A DNA stretch of 64,000 nt, taken from positions 4,280,501 to 4,344,500 of the forward strand of contig OX359200.1 in assembly GCA_947172415.1 (NCBI GenBank), in the 5' to 3' direction. Position 1 is the first letter of the stretch; every line of letters begins with the position of its first letter. The notes beneath the pieces were generated by a model. That model was not told where the DNA came from and ran no database searches. It saw only the letters and a program-made list of their open reading frames with translations. This DNA is from Chondrosia reniformis. Its lineage: Eukaryota; Porifera; Demospongiae; Chondrillida; Chondrillidae. Shown here one piece after another: positions 1 to 14,724 of this stretch. Both the position numbers and the translations under genes were made by a program.

Positions 1-352
1 GTATAAATATAATAACTATTGCAACTATATATTGCTTGACTAATATACGTAATACTTCTCTTTTCCCTTTCGATATACATATAACATGTACAGTGAAAAA
101 TGCATATATAATATATCTTACACAGGTCATCTCTTCTTGTTGAAACATTCCTTTTATAAAGAAGGCTTTCAGAGGTTTCATTAACTAAATACAGCTGCAA
201 TTGCAGAACATTTAGAACATTAATGTAACAGACGTACCTGCCTATTTAATATATGTATGACTATTGTGTAACTAGTATGAATATGTATAGTATATGATCC
301 TTAGTGACTAATTGATTGTTTTGCTGAGTGTAAATCTTAGCTTCCAATATTC
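1..352. other. AT-rich intergenic sequence, nothing recognised
   Basis: No exon-like reading frame, repeat pair or RNA fold was recognised here. The sequence is AT-rich with scattered TATATA runs. Confidence 0.4.
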
Positions 353-1163
353 ACTAGCAAATCTGCAAAAAGTAGCGAAACAAGAGATCACGTGACAAGG
401 ATAACCATACAGAAGTGGCATATATACAGTCAGACCTCAGTAATCAGCACCTCAGATGACCGGTTCCCTCACCATCCGCATCATTTCCTGCTGAAACTAA
501 TCTGCACAATACATTTTTACCTCTATTAACCGGAAACCTCGCTACCCGCATCCGTTTATGCTTTTTGTATACTGTTGTATACCAATCCGTATAATTTTTC
601 CTCAGTTAACCGTTGGTTTACACCTTGAGTGAATGCTACGTATGATGGTATCCAAATGCACTTCGAGAAGGACTGAAGTTTCAAGGTCGGCCTTTCCACC
701 ATTGATGATGTCTGGCACGCTCGTGACGAATGGTTGAAGGTAGAAGACGACAGCAAGGCATGCCGTACCCGAACGCCAAAGAACCAGAGCGTGGAAGATG
801 CACTATGGCTTTGGTTTTGCCAAGCGCGTACGTCTGGAGCTGCCATCAGCAATCTCATCGCATGCAATACTGCACCCTCACTTATCCAGTTCCCTCACTT
901 TATCCACAAATTCACCCAGAACGGATGTGTGCGGATAACTGAGGTCTGTCTGTACTGAAATTTAAATGACTTAACCATACACATCACCTCCATGTTTGGG
1001 CGCATCGGGATAACTGCAAGCAGGGATGGTGCACCCAAACATGCAAGTGATGTGTATGGTTAAGTCACTTAAATTTCAGTATATATGCCACTTCTGTATA
1101 TAGTTATCCTTGTCACGTGATCCCTTTCTTGTTTTGCTGTATACGTTTTGCAGATTTGCTAGT
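353..1163. mobile_element. Long hairpin (fold-back) MITE, split by a pogo element
   Basis: The arms 353-426 and 1081-1163 are inverted copies (actagcaaatctgcaaaaag on the left matches the reverse complement at the right end). The hairpin continues inward as 955-1005 against about 1025-1080, including a caaacatg-type inner stem. Removing 427-954 (the pogo element plus one copy of TA) joins the left arm to the sequence at 955, and the joined arm matches the reverse complement of the right arm across the junction. The original element was therefore about 283 bp. A shorter relative lies near 46440-46530. No coding capacity, so it must have been moved by enzymes supplied elsewhere. Confidence 0.8.
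427..952 (+). mobile_element. Pogo/Tigger-type non-autonomous element with transposase remnant
   Basis: Terminal inverted repeats begin cagtcagacctcagtaatc on the left and end with the matching inverted sequence at 930-952. Both ends are flanked by TA (425-426 and 953-954), the target duplication of the Tc1/mariner/pogo group. Plus-strand frame around 700-950 keeps a piece resembling the CENP-B-like DNA-binding region of Tigger transposases (DEWLKVEDDSKACR, then WLWFCQAR), with stops upstream and no catalytic domain. It lies inside the hairpin element 353-1163. Confidence 0.75.
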
Positions 1164-1529
1164 TCTTCAAAACAACTTTCCCACAATTGACATCATACAA
1201 AAATTTACATTAGAAGTTTAAAAGAGGTAAAGACGCATTCACTGCCGATTTATAAGGTGTTAATCCGTAATACATTGAATACAGCCGCCATCTTTTTTCG
1301 GGCCATCCCTACTTCTGATACTGCCTGACTAATTTTTTTTGTTTTATATAGTACTCTCCTGTATTATTTTCCCTTGTTAAGTGATATAGTTTAGCTCCTA
1401 TTGGAGATATCATTTCGCAATATTATATAGTTACAATTCGAACATGCAGTTTTTCCAATTCTTCAGATGAATAACTACTGGACTATAAAGAGAGCACTGA
1501 AGAAAGTGTTCCCTGTGTATATATATATA
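1164..1529. other. Intergenic, no feature recognised
   Basis: No coding or repeat structure supported. A short string near 1298-1315 (gggccatccctac) recurs in similar form near 13830 and 49240 and may be an old repeat end. Confidence 0.35.
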
Positions 1530-2479
1530 CGGTACAAGTCAAAAGTAATTTAGAGTTTTCCGCAAATTCCGTATCTATTTTTACGGAATCTCCGCGTACA
1601 CCCACACTGCTATCCGCAATTACTAGCACTGCCTTCCTCAGTTAATGGCAACATGCAATCAAGAAGTGTTATTATAAACAACAATTGCTTATATAAACAA
1701 GGGGTTGGTTTTGTATAAACAATTAATTATGATAGATAATGTGGGCACCTTTTTCGAAAATAGTCATATATTGCAATCAAGAAGTGTTATTATAAACAAC
1801 AATTGCTTATATAAACAAGGGGTTGGTTTTGTATAAACAATTAATTATGATAGATAATGTGGGCACCTTTTTCGAAAATAGTCTGTAGGGTTGTGTATAT
1901 GGATTCCCTTCGAAGTGGGTATAGCTCGCTCGTCCTCCATTGCCATATATATTCAGATAAAGGCATTATGATCTCTTTACATAAATTTTAGAGCTGCATG
2001 TTTCCTCAGTTTTACCTCACTTTTCTGCGGAAATCTGCGAAATTCCACAGGATTATGGTGTTAACTGCAGAGATCTGCAGAAATACGCGGACCTCAACGT
2101 AATTGATTATATATACACGCTAAGGCAGTAACAGTGCAACAAAGATGTCAGATAAATTATGGTTATAAAGTATCAGTCGAACAAGAACAGTTGAACTATA
2201 TAATTTTTATAGTTTATTTATATACGTATGTATCTAACATTCTATAATTCGTGTTTATTGTATGTAAATGATTCTATAATAAAGGTATACACACACAATA
2301 TACGTATACATATGCACGTAGATTAATAATATGTATGTACTAGTTGCTTTTGGACCAGGGCCGATTTCTGGGGACGGCTGTGCAGAATCTGTAAAAGTCT
2401 GTACAGGCAACTGCAGTTTACAGCATCCGTGGTTTGAAGGAAACTGCAGAAAACTGTAAGTTACTTTTGACTTGTACTG
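1530..2479. mobile_element. Tc1/mariner-like non-autonomous element, about 950 bp
   Basis: The left end (cggtacaagtcaaaagtaat) and the inverted right end (cagtacaagtcaaaagtaac) match over about 38 bp with few differences. Both are flanked by TA (1528-1529 and 2480-2481). The end sequence has the look of Tc1-family termini. No transposase reading frame is left inside. The interior holds a 112-bp direct duplication (separate entry) and several short variants of a ctgcagaaa/ctgcggaaat motif. Confidence 0.75.
1654..1883. repeat. Tandem duplication of 112 bp
   Basis: Bases 1654-1765 and 1772-1883 are identical by eye, separated by 6 bp (period 118). The copies lie inside the Tc1-like element. Identity suggests a recent event or an assembly artefact. 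Confidence 0.9.
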
Positions 2480-3700
2480 TACATATTACAGGTATTCAAA
2501 CAGGTTTACAAGCATTGCACCACCCCAAATTGTTGTGAAAATAGCCTTATAGTCTATCTTCCTTTTGTTTGAGGTTAGGATAGTCTGTGTAGCTGTAGAT
2601 ATTATTCACATGTCGTTCCGTTTACAGAGAGCTTTCTATGGACACCTTTTGGGACTATAACTACCATTCAGTTGGAGGTTCCGGTTTACTAAGGTATTTT
2701 TGTAATGTTTGTATATGGCGAAAATCAGGACTTTATTAATCATTTGCTTTATAGTGAATTCCAGTTTACATAGGGTTCTTTCAGAGATGTTATATATATA
2801 CACTGTAGTTTAATTCAAATTACTTCTTTAATGTTTTTTAAAGATATCATATGTAACATAATGGATAAAATTTGGGTGAACCTTTTCAGAATTTGAGTGA
2901 AAACTTTGGCTGTGCATGTGTCTGTCCATATATAAACATATGCACATACTAATATGTCAACAAACTTACGTAAACTTCATATTGACAGCTGGTCCAAATA
3001 ATGGAGTTGTTTCTGGAAGTAAATTGGTAGTGTGTTTCATTCTATATATAAACAAATTTACATATGAACATGTAGGTACCTACATGTGTAAAACATAAAT
3101 TTGCATTAATTATACTAAAATGAATACACTATTCTAAAAATTTATGTTACAAATGCATGAAGATTCAAGCATGTATTATATACTTGCAAAATGATAACAT
3201 TTATATATACCCAGATAGATACACATGTACATAATAACATGGAATATTTTGCATGCCTCTTGGCCAGAAATAAGCAGGTCAATGGTCAATTAATGATAAA
3301 TATATAGCCTTGCAATTTGTTGTGATTGAGAATTACTACTGCAAATTAATGAGAACCACAAAATTAGCAGGCAGAGTTATACCTCATTGCTAAACAGGTT
3401 GCCCATAGAACAATAATATTGTTTCCTCACCAAGGGCAAACTGATTGAAAAGGGTTCAAAGGATGCATCACAATGAGGACCAGATTTTGGCTGGTAGTTA
3501 AAGAGATACACTCTCGAGATGTCTCCACAAAGCACTACAACTTCATTGCTGACTAAATGAAATTTTCATTCAAATATATACAATACACTTGCACATGTGC
3601 TATATAAATGTTAAAAATTATAGTATATACTCACATACATAATATATGTAGAACATCTATATATCCCATGTAATATTATGCGTGTATATACATTCAATAT
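2480..3700. other. AT-rich intergenic sequence
   Basis: No convincing exon on either strand and no inverted repeat recognised. Contains many ATATAC/TACATA runs. Confidence 0.35.
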
Positions 3701-3713
3701 GAAGTGATAAGGG

Positions 3714-3910
3714 TTGTTTGTTGCGATCATAATTTAATCCAGAGGTATTATTGAGCAACAGCAACATAAATTATTGATAATAGGACGTTTCAACCCATAG
3801 GTCTTCATCGCAATTTCGCAATTTCAAAATGACATCATCTTTTCACACCTCTCATCCAACTTCTATATAAACCCCAACCATTCCTCATTTATCATGTTTG
3901 CTGATGAAGA
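3714..3910 (-). repeat. Fold-back repeat family, degenerate copy A
   Basis: Shares the blocks tgttgcgatcat, attgagcaacagcaacat and a minus-strand gatgaagacc...gaaacgtcc block (3785-3811) with the repeats at 15585, 30290 and 40599. The other arm end is near 3898 (gctgatgaagaac). The arms are diverged and only partly pair. Confidence 0.55.
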
Positions 3911-4179
3911 ACTACATTCAATGTGTACACTGTCTGAGTATCAAAATATTATATTTGCAACACTTTAGGTCAAATGTAATGGACCCATACATAAATCCAA
4001 CTGCTGAATATATATTAACTGTTCTGTATTGTCCATGCTAGGATTTCAGAAACCAATTGCATCATGTTAAAAAGTACTCTCTGAGCCATAAATTTGGATC
4101 AATTTTAATTGGATGCTAAACGTTTTTGTGGAAGACAGTAAAGTAACACATTCAACACTTGTAATATATAGACCCACTT

Positions 4180-5727
4180 TTATATATATATAGTTGGCAA
4201 TGAAAGATACATGGTATATATATTTATCAATGAACCTTCGAAGTCACCACTTCCATCACCACTTTCTAAATCTAGATCTGGGCTGTCATCCTCCATTAAT
4301 TTTTTCACATTGTTGTCCCGTCTTCCTGACATTCTATTTTCTTCATTGCAGTCCAAATTTACATTGGAACCTCTAACCTTACTAATGAGTAGCTTGTAGT
4401 AAGTATCATTATTACAAATGGATACCCCATCTATAATAGACAAAAAAATGCATGTCTGAATCAAGATGATTGCATATGTCGGATATATATAAATATACTA
4501 CACAGTACAAGTTACAAATTTAACAGGTCCAAGTGACTACATAATATATTAAAATTACAATCAAGTACTATAGCTACACATGTATAGTACAAGTTAAAAT
4601 TTAAAGAGATCCAATGACCCATAGGATAATCAGTATTTTAAACAGTACAAGACTTTAGTCACACTGTTGCAGGCTTTGAAATTCTCAGCTACTACATAGA
4701 GAGTAGTAGTTGATACAGATCATCCAAGGTAGAACACATGGCCTACAAATTACCTTTTCACACCTTACTATAGACGGAAGATAATGCATTTGCATGCCAT
4801 ATATCAACAATGGTTAACTGGTACTATCTATCACGTTACTAGGGCAACAGGATGATATCTGGGGTGTTACAAACCTTATTTCACACTTGAACTAGTGATA
4901 AGTAGGCCTACTCATATAGTTACTTATCATCACCTTTACAATTCAATACAAGATATATATTAATTATACCACACTTAAGTGTGAAGCTCAGTGATATCCG
5001 TCCTCAATCTTTGGTCTCGGGCAGATATCACTTATGCATCACACTTTAATGTGGTATAACTACTACGTATATAACACCCACATAAATGGTGGAGGCTAAT
5101 TAAGAAGCTATATGGATTATAGAAAAGCAAAGAACGGTTGATACCAAAACTGTATTGGATGGAAATGGGGATGTGAAAAGGGGGAAGAAGCGGTTACCGT
5201 AGCTGTGTGGAAGAATCACTGTAAGAAGAATTCAATTTAATTTTGCATGCATTAATTGAATTGCATAAAAATAAATATACATTGTATACAAGGATCAATA
5301 AAATCGTTTCTAATACGTATATATACTTTCTGCAAACCTTTAATGTCCCATTCTATGTAAATGTCCGCTTTACAATGATAGTTATTCTCAGTGTCAGGCT
5401 TGCTTCTAGCCCACTGTGGATTAAGAATCCTACCATTATATCTACAGTTACCGCCCTTGTGAATTCCAGGTAAAGTTAGGTACGCCGTAGCTCGTAGATT
5501 TGTGACCACAATATTTTCTGCGACACAATCATCTGAAGTTGCATTTGAGCTAGTCCCCTGGACAAACCAACAATAGGAATCAATTTAGTTTTTCAGGAAA
5601 CTGAAATAATAACAAATGTAGGCTACCCTTCGTCGGTTAATTACGCATTTCTTGCTATATGCATACTCACCAACTGGTCCTCTAAGGATATCACGACTAT
5701 GTATAGAACAAAGACACTAAAACCCAT
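4180..5727 (-). CDS. Small secreted cysteine-containing protein, 3 exons
   Basis: Exons 5727-5671, 5557-5338 and 4430-4180 have matching phases (0, then 1) and GT-AG borders, giving 175 residues. Residues 1-19 are a hydrophobic signal peptide (MGFSVFVLYIVVISLEDQL). The mature part carries cysteines in DDC, GGNCRYNG, NYHCKAD, SICNND and NLDC contexts, so disulphide bonding is likely. The C-terminal third is acidic (EDDSPDLDLESGDGSGD). The start is the first ATG before the signal sequence. I do not recognise the family; an adhesion or receptor ectodomain-like fold is possible. The large intron 4431-5337 holds a hairpin repeat. Last-exon end is the least certain border. Confidence 0.6.
4965..5062. 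repeat. Hairpin MITE in an intron
   Basis: Inverted arms: ttataccacacttaagtgtg at 4965 and its complement ending at about 5060 (cacactttaatgtggtataa), each continued by gatatcac-type sequence. The loop is about 30 bp. It lies between exons 2 and 3 of the secreted-protein gene. Confidence 0.75.
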
Positions 5728-6359
5728 TACTGTACTCAATTTTGAAATTACGGTATCAACATGATCACCCTTTCCCGTTTATATAGTGCATTCGTAATAG
5801 AATTACGTCATGGTATGTCATTAATCGTCCTTCACCTGCAGATAGCGCTATAGTGCACGTGCTGTAATTAGAATGATGGAACGAACCTTTGTTTTGTAGA
5901 AGAGCGACGTGCTGAACAGTGAAGTTTACGGGGGCAAGTTTATTGAGTGATTTTAAATGTTAGATTGTTTTTTTTATTGTTGAAGAATCATGGTTTTGAC
6001 TGTAGTCCTCTCATTTGCAAGATATGAACATCAAATTAGCTATATATGATTGTTAACTGAGACCCCTTACTGAATTTGAAAAGACTGACTATGAGGAATT
6101 GAAGACACAAATGGCATAGTGTATGTATACTGTAAAGTCTACTTTACATTCCATTAAGAGTGATGTTTTTGGATTTTGTGTGATGTTCTCTACCTCTCTG
6201 TGTCAGGTTTGCTGGTAGCAGGATGGTGCCTAAAAGCTATATGCAGTGAAAAAAACTTGCACTATTTAATATTTAAAGCAATCCCAGAAGTCAAGAGAAT
6301 TTTGTAACTTGCACTGTGTTGTAATATATGTCACATAGTGATGCAATATTAATTAATCA
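5728..6359. other. Region upstream of the secreted-protein gene
   Basis: 5728-5800 must hold the minus-strand promoter and 5' UTR of the gene starting at 5727; no clear TATA or initiator could be fixed. Nothing recognised in the rest. Confidence 0.3.
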
Positions 6360-6929
6360 CTAATCAATACAGGCCCTCAGAGTACAACATACTCTTCCAT
6401 TGCTGGAACAAGAGCTGCGAGGAAGAAATTACAAATATATCCAGTCGACTCCTGATATAACAAACACCAAAATCCCAGCATAATTGTTCATTATAAAAGA
6501 AGTTATTTATAACCAAATGTACTTTGTTTGCATATAACAATACAAATAAACTACTCATCAGTGCAGTACAGTATGAATACAGTAAACAGCTGTAGAATGC
6601 TTAAAAATTAAAAAAATAGGTACAGCCCACATATCCATGCAGGCAAGAATATATATAGTCTAAATACGAGGCCGATCGCAAAGTGTTTTGGACAGTAGAC
6701 AATGCACCTCATGCATATGATCAGCTAATTGTTATGCTATATATCTTCCTAGCTGAATTCAAAGTGCAAAGAGCCTTACCAATTAAGTGTTACATCCATC
6801 ATCAGCAGGGAAACTCTCCCCAGTTTCATAGAGCACTCCATTGTATGTACAACCACATCTATTGCAGCACTCATTAGGTCTGGGAGGTAGAGTAGTAGCA
6901 CCTTTGGGACAAGCTGCACAGAGCACCGC
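6360..6929 (-). pseudogene. Partial copy of a VWC exon pair with an in-frame stop
   Basis: Exon-like 6929-6780 is almost identical to exon 11 (15178-15033) of the 14.7-18.4 kb gene and encodes [16 protein letters not shown] onward to DDGCNT. Just before the splice donor it has 4 extra bases (aatt), giving TAA in frame. Exon-like 6414-6360 matches that gene's last exon 12 and still reads SCSSNGRVCCTLRACID then stop. No signal peptide or other exons were found near. Both segments keep splice signals, so this is a decayed duplicate of the gene's 3' end; transcription cannot be excluded. Confidence 0.75.
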
Positions 6930-6995
6930 CTAGATGACATTTGAATTTAAGGACTATTAACAGCTTACAATATTAAAATGTATAATTACGATTAG

Positions 6996-7142
6996 TATTG
7001 AAACAAGACACTGATTATATGATAAGGCTATAATCATACAGAAGTTGCTTATATATGGTGCGCCCAAACACAGAAGTGTACAGTATATAAGCAACTTCTG
7101 TATGATTAGCCTTATCATATAATTAATGTCTTGTTTTGATAC
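6996..7142. repeat. Hairpin MITE, arms about 60 bp
   Basis: Left arm 6996-7057 (ttgaaacaagacactgatta...) and right arm 7083-7142 are inverted copies with a few mismatches. The loop contains tgcgcccaaacacagaag, resembling the centre of the hairpin element near 1010-1050. Confidence 0.8.
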
Positions 7143-7574
7143 CTTTTGCACATGTATTAGTGAACACTGCCATTCCTATAATTATACTTCTATAACGTCA
7201 TTTTGTAAATGTTTTTTATTTACTTGTAGTCCCACTTTTTTCTTCTTAAAATTACTTACTCTAATTATTTTTGAAAGTTTTCTTAGCGAAAATCTCGAAA
7301 TAACGTGCCAAAAACTATGATTTCTTAATTAAAGTTCAGAATATTTATAACAATTTATAACTTATACTTAACAAGCTATTTAATTAATGTTAATATTCAA
7401 TTTACAGCAGAGTGTATATTTACAGAGTGAGTCTCTAGACTGTCAATAATACTTACATAGATTCCTGTTTGTTTAAAAACAATCAGATAGCACATTAATA
7501 CACTTGCATGTGTGTATAAATGAGGACAGTTTTCAACTTGAAAATGTGGTCTTGTAAGTATATAGTCTCCAACT
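7143..7574. other. Intergenic
   Basis: AT-rich, no exon recognised. The 3' portion leads into the minisatellite. Confidence 0.3.
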
Positions 7575-7985
7575 TGTTCCTCCACCATCAAGGTACCCAT
7601 CAGCTCCTCCACCATCAAGGTACCCATCAGCTCCTCCACCATCAAGGTACCCATCAGCTCCTCCACCATCAAGGTGCCCATCAGCTCCTCCACCATCAAG
7701 GTGCCCATCAGCTCCTCCACCATCAAGGTGCCCATCAGCTCCTCCACCATCAAGGTGCCCATCAGCTCCTCCACCATCAAGGTGCCCATCAGCTCCTCCA
7801 CCATCAAGGTGCCCATCAGCTCCTCCACCATCAAGGTGCCCATCAGCTCCTCCACCATCAAGGTGCCCATAAGCTCCTCCACCATCAAGGTGCCCATCAG
7901 CTCCTCCACCATCAAGGTGCCCATCAGCTCCTCCACCATCAAGGTGCCCATCAGCTCCTCCACCATCAAGGTGCCCATCAGCTTC
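7575..7985. repeat. Minisatellite, 27-bp unit, about 15 copies
   Basis: The unit is ctcctccaccatcaaggtg plus cccatcag. Units at the left end carry ggtaccc and the rest ggtgccc, and one unit near 7870 has cccataag, so homogenisation is directional. As 27 is divisible by 3 and no stop occurs in several frames, both strands show long open frames (MGTLMVEEL on minus, HHQGAHQLL on plus); I read these as a by-product. The array ends 170 bp before the CIR1 start codon, so it may lie in its promoter or 5' UTR. Confidence 0.9.
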
Positions 7986-8090
7986 TCAAAGCAGTCAAGC
8001 CTAGCTATGTTGCATAATAGCTGTCATTCTTTCAACCACTTGTATACGATAATGAGCAGCGTTTGCGCAGATTTTAAGAATTACCAAAGT

Positions 8091-8148
8091 GGGAAAACCC
8101 CGTTTGATTAGTCTCTAATGGGAAAACCCCATTTGATTAGTCTCTATT
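8091..8148. repeat. Two-copy 29-bp direct repeat before CIR1
   Basis: gggaaaacccc(g/a)tttgatt followed by agtctcta occurs at 8091 and 8120. It lies directly upstream of the CIR1 start codon at 8156. Confidence 0.75.
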
Positions 8149-8155
8149 GAAAGCG

Positions 8156-12554
<4,399 letters not shown>

Positions 12555-12843
12555 AATAATAACAATTTGTGTATGGATGGACTCGTTGTATATATGTCAC
12601 AATATATATCATGTTTTAATAACTTATAGAGGTACAGGAGAACTTTGATTTGCCTTTGTTAGCCGTTCATGGTCTTTTTGCATTAGAATATCATATGTAT
12701 TCAAAATTAAGTTGACTGGAATGAAGTAGAGTTCCAATTGGATTAATAACATCACCATTTGTAATAAAATTATGAATTTAAATCATTTTTGAACTTCATA
12801 TGTGTAGCTCTGGAAATCTAAACTTACATGGTGTTGGTCTTAC
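12555..12843. other. 3' flank of CIR1
   Basis: Probable 3' UTR and intergenic sequence. An aataaa-like string occurs in the stretch 12765-12775 (taataaaat), a possible polyadenylation signal. Confidence 0.4.
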
Positions 12844-12978
12844 TGTAACAGCCAACCTGCACTCATGTCCACATCCATTATACGTAGCAGCACTTTTCTC
12901 CATCATCACAATCAATATCACTGCTACATAGCTCAGCAAATAAACCTGGTCTTCTCGGGTCAACAGGAGGACAATTCA
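12844..12978 (-). pseudogene. Broken WAP-domain exon
   Basis: The minus strand has an acceptor, then NCPPVDPRRPGLFAELC and DIDCDDGEKCC, clearly a WAP four-disulphide core like exons 3 and 10 of the 14.7-18.4 kb gene. After the double cysteine it carries 7 bases where the intact exons have 3, which shifts the frame into a stop before NGCGH. One conserved cysteine is also lost (GGICAELC type is GLFAELC). A donor-like gtaag follows. It is a relic of a further WAP-VWC cassette. Confidence 0.75.
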
Positions 12979-14117
12979 CTAAATATTTGTACATATAGAA
13001 ACTCTCCAAGTGATATGTAATGCATGGCATATTATGTTCATACTAAATTGCAATATATTTGTATTCAGACAAGACAATGGATCAGTGGCCATACTTACAG
13101 TTGTATATGCATATGTTTTGGAATATACATACATATGTAAGACTACTGTAATTCCCTGTTGAGTTTTGACAGTACCACAAGTGAATACTGTATACATGGG
13201 TCACCGGTATTTGCTCAATTATACAGCTACAGCTGGCTATATAAACCTTATTAAATGTAATAGTTGTGATCATGAAACCATTTCAATTTTGTCTCCTCAC
13301 CTGGATCAAACTGTTAAGAGATGATTGAAATAAATGCAGGGCAGTTGTAGCAATGGTTAAACTGGGGATGTTGTTTTACATCACTACAATTACTATATAT
13401 TTGGGTATACTATAAAGTATTCAAATATCAATTAAGTTAACGTAAAAGTACATAAAACTGTAAAGAGAACACAAAAGGGTGGCAAGAGTATCCAGGTTTA
13501 GGGTCAATGTTATGCCAAATTGTGCATCAGATCTGACTGAATTTGACTGATATATGTATTTTATCCCGAGTTACAAAAAATGGGAAGGTTTTTGTAGTTT
13601 CCTGAGGCATTGGCAAAATTAATCCTTTTGAAGTAATGGTGTTTCGTTTCATATTGCATACAATAAAGGCGTACAAGTGGCCATGCAATATCTGCAGGAG
13701 AATAGGGGAATTAATTAATAATATAAGACTCCTTAACATAGTATAAATATCTTTTGAAAAGAATACATACATGCTTGGAATGGTGTATATACGTAGATGC
13801 GTAGAGCTGTGTATGGTAGAACTCTCTAAGTAGGGATGGCCCAAAAAACATGTATATATACTATGGACCTTCAGTATCAAGAATTACTTATTAAATATAG
13901 TTGATGGTACCCCAAGTAAGCATGTGTATAGGAATGTTTACCAGCTTTATTTGCTAACACACTAATTTATAATGCCAAACACTGATGTACCAGTAGTATA
14001 GATTGCCAAGAAGCAGCTGCAAGCAAGATTATTACTACAAAGAAGACTATAGCTTCATTTTTCCTTTTTGAATTAGACTTGTTCTGCAGTAGATTAACAT
14101 TTTGTACAGTACTTTTA
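12979..14117. other. Intergenic stretch
   Basis: No exon with supporting splice signals and similarity was recognised. The open frame near 13527-13880 (minus) lacks coding character. Confidence 0.35.
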
Positions 14118-14260
14118 GGGTCGGTTGTCCAGACCGGAACTTGCATTATCGCTGCATGTAGATGTCATCCTATATATAGTGGAAAAGTTTGTTCAAAGGG
14201 TAGTTGTGAGTGCCAATCGATTACTGATTGCAATTTCTGGCCGGTCTGGACAACCGACCC
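14118..14260. mobile_element. Short MITE with perfect 20-bp inverted ends
   Basis: gggtcggttgtccagaccgg at 14118-14137 is the exact inverse of 14241-14260. Outside both ends is a tttt/aaaa string, and the match continues a few bases inward (acttgca / tgcaatt). The superfamily is not identified. Confidence 0.8.
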
Positions 14261-14724
14261 AAAACTCTGAATTGGCCCAAAACCTGCATTGCCATCATAT
14301 TTATTGGTTGCCAATCGGCTTTATCTACATATTTAGATATACAGAATTTCCAATGGACGAATGTATATGCGAATTTGGAAATGTTAAACAAATGGTTTCA
14401 ATGTTCCACATGGTTAAATTAAGAGCGCCTCGGTATATTGCTCTTCGTGGATATATGGAGTAAGGTCTTGTTTTCCAATTAAAAAAACAAACAGTAAAGC
14501 CCCCTGCATGTCCTGTACATGTGTATATAGCTGGATTATCAAATTGAAAAGCTGCATTAAGAAAGCAATATCATAGATATGTATAATGTTTTACAAAAAA
14601 GCAATTGCCATATATTCTTAGTTTAAAGTTTAACAGTCTCTATGATGTCAGAGGACATTGAGTTTAATAGATCAAAGTTTTTATATCAAGTTGCACCATC
14701 AACACATGATAGTGAATGCAATCA

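Noticed and set aside
7560..7990. CRISPR-like array
   Set aside because: The 27-bp units are directly adjacent with no unique spacers; eukaryotic minisatellite.
7397..8111. Open frames of 145-193 codons with HHQGAHQLL or MGTLMVEEL repeats
   Set aside because: 27-bp minisatellite open in several frames on both strands, with no start or splice support.
13527..13880. 117-codon minus-strand frame near the WAP relic
   Set aside because: No domain, no signal peptide, no matching splice sites, low-complexity AT-rich codons.
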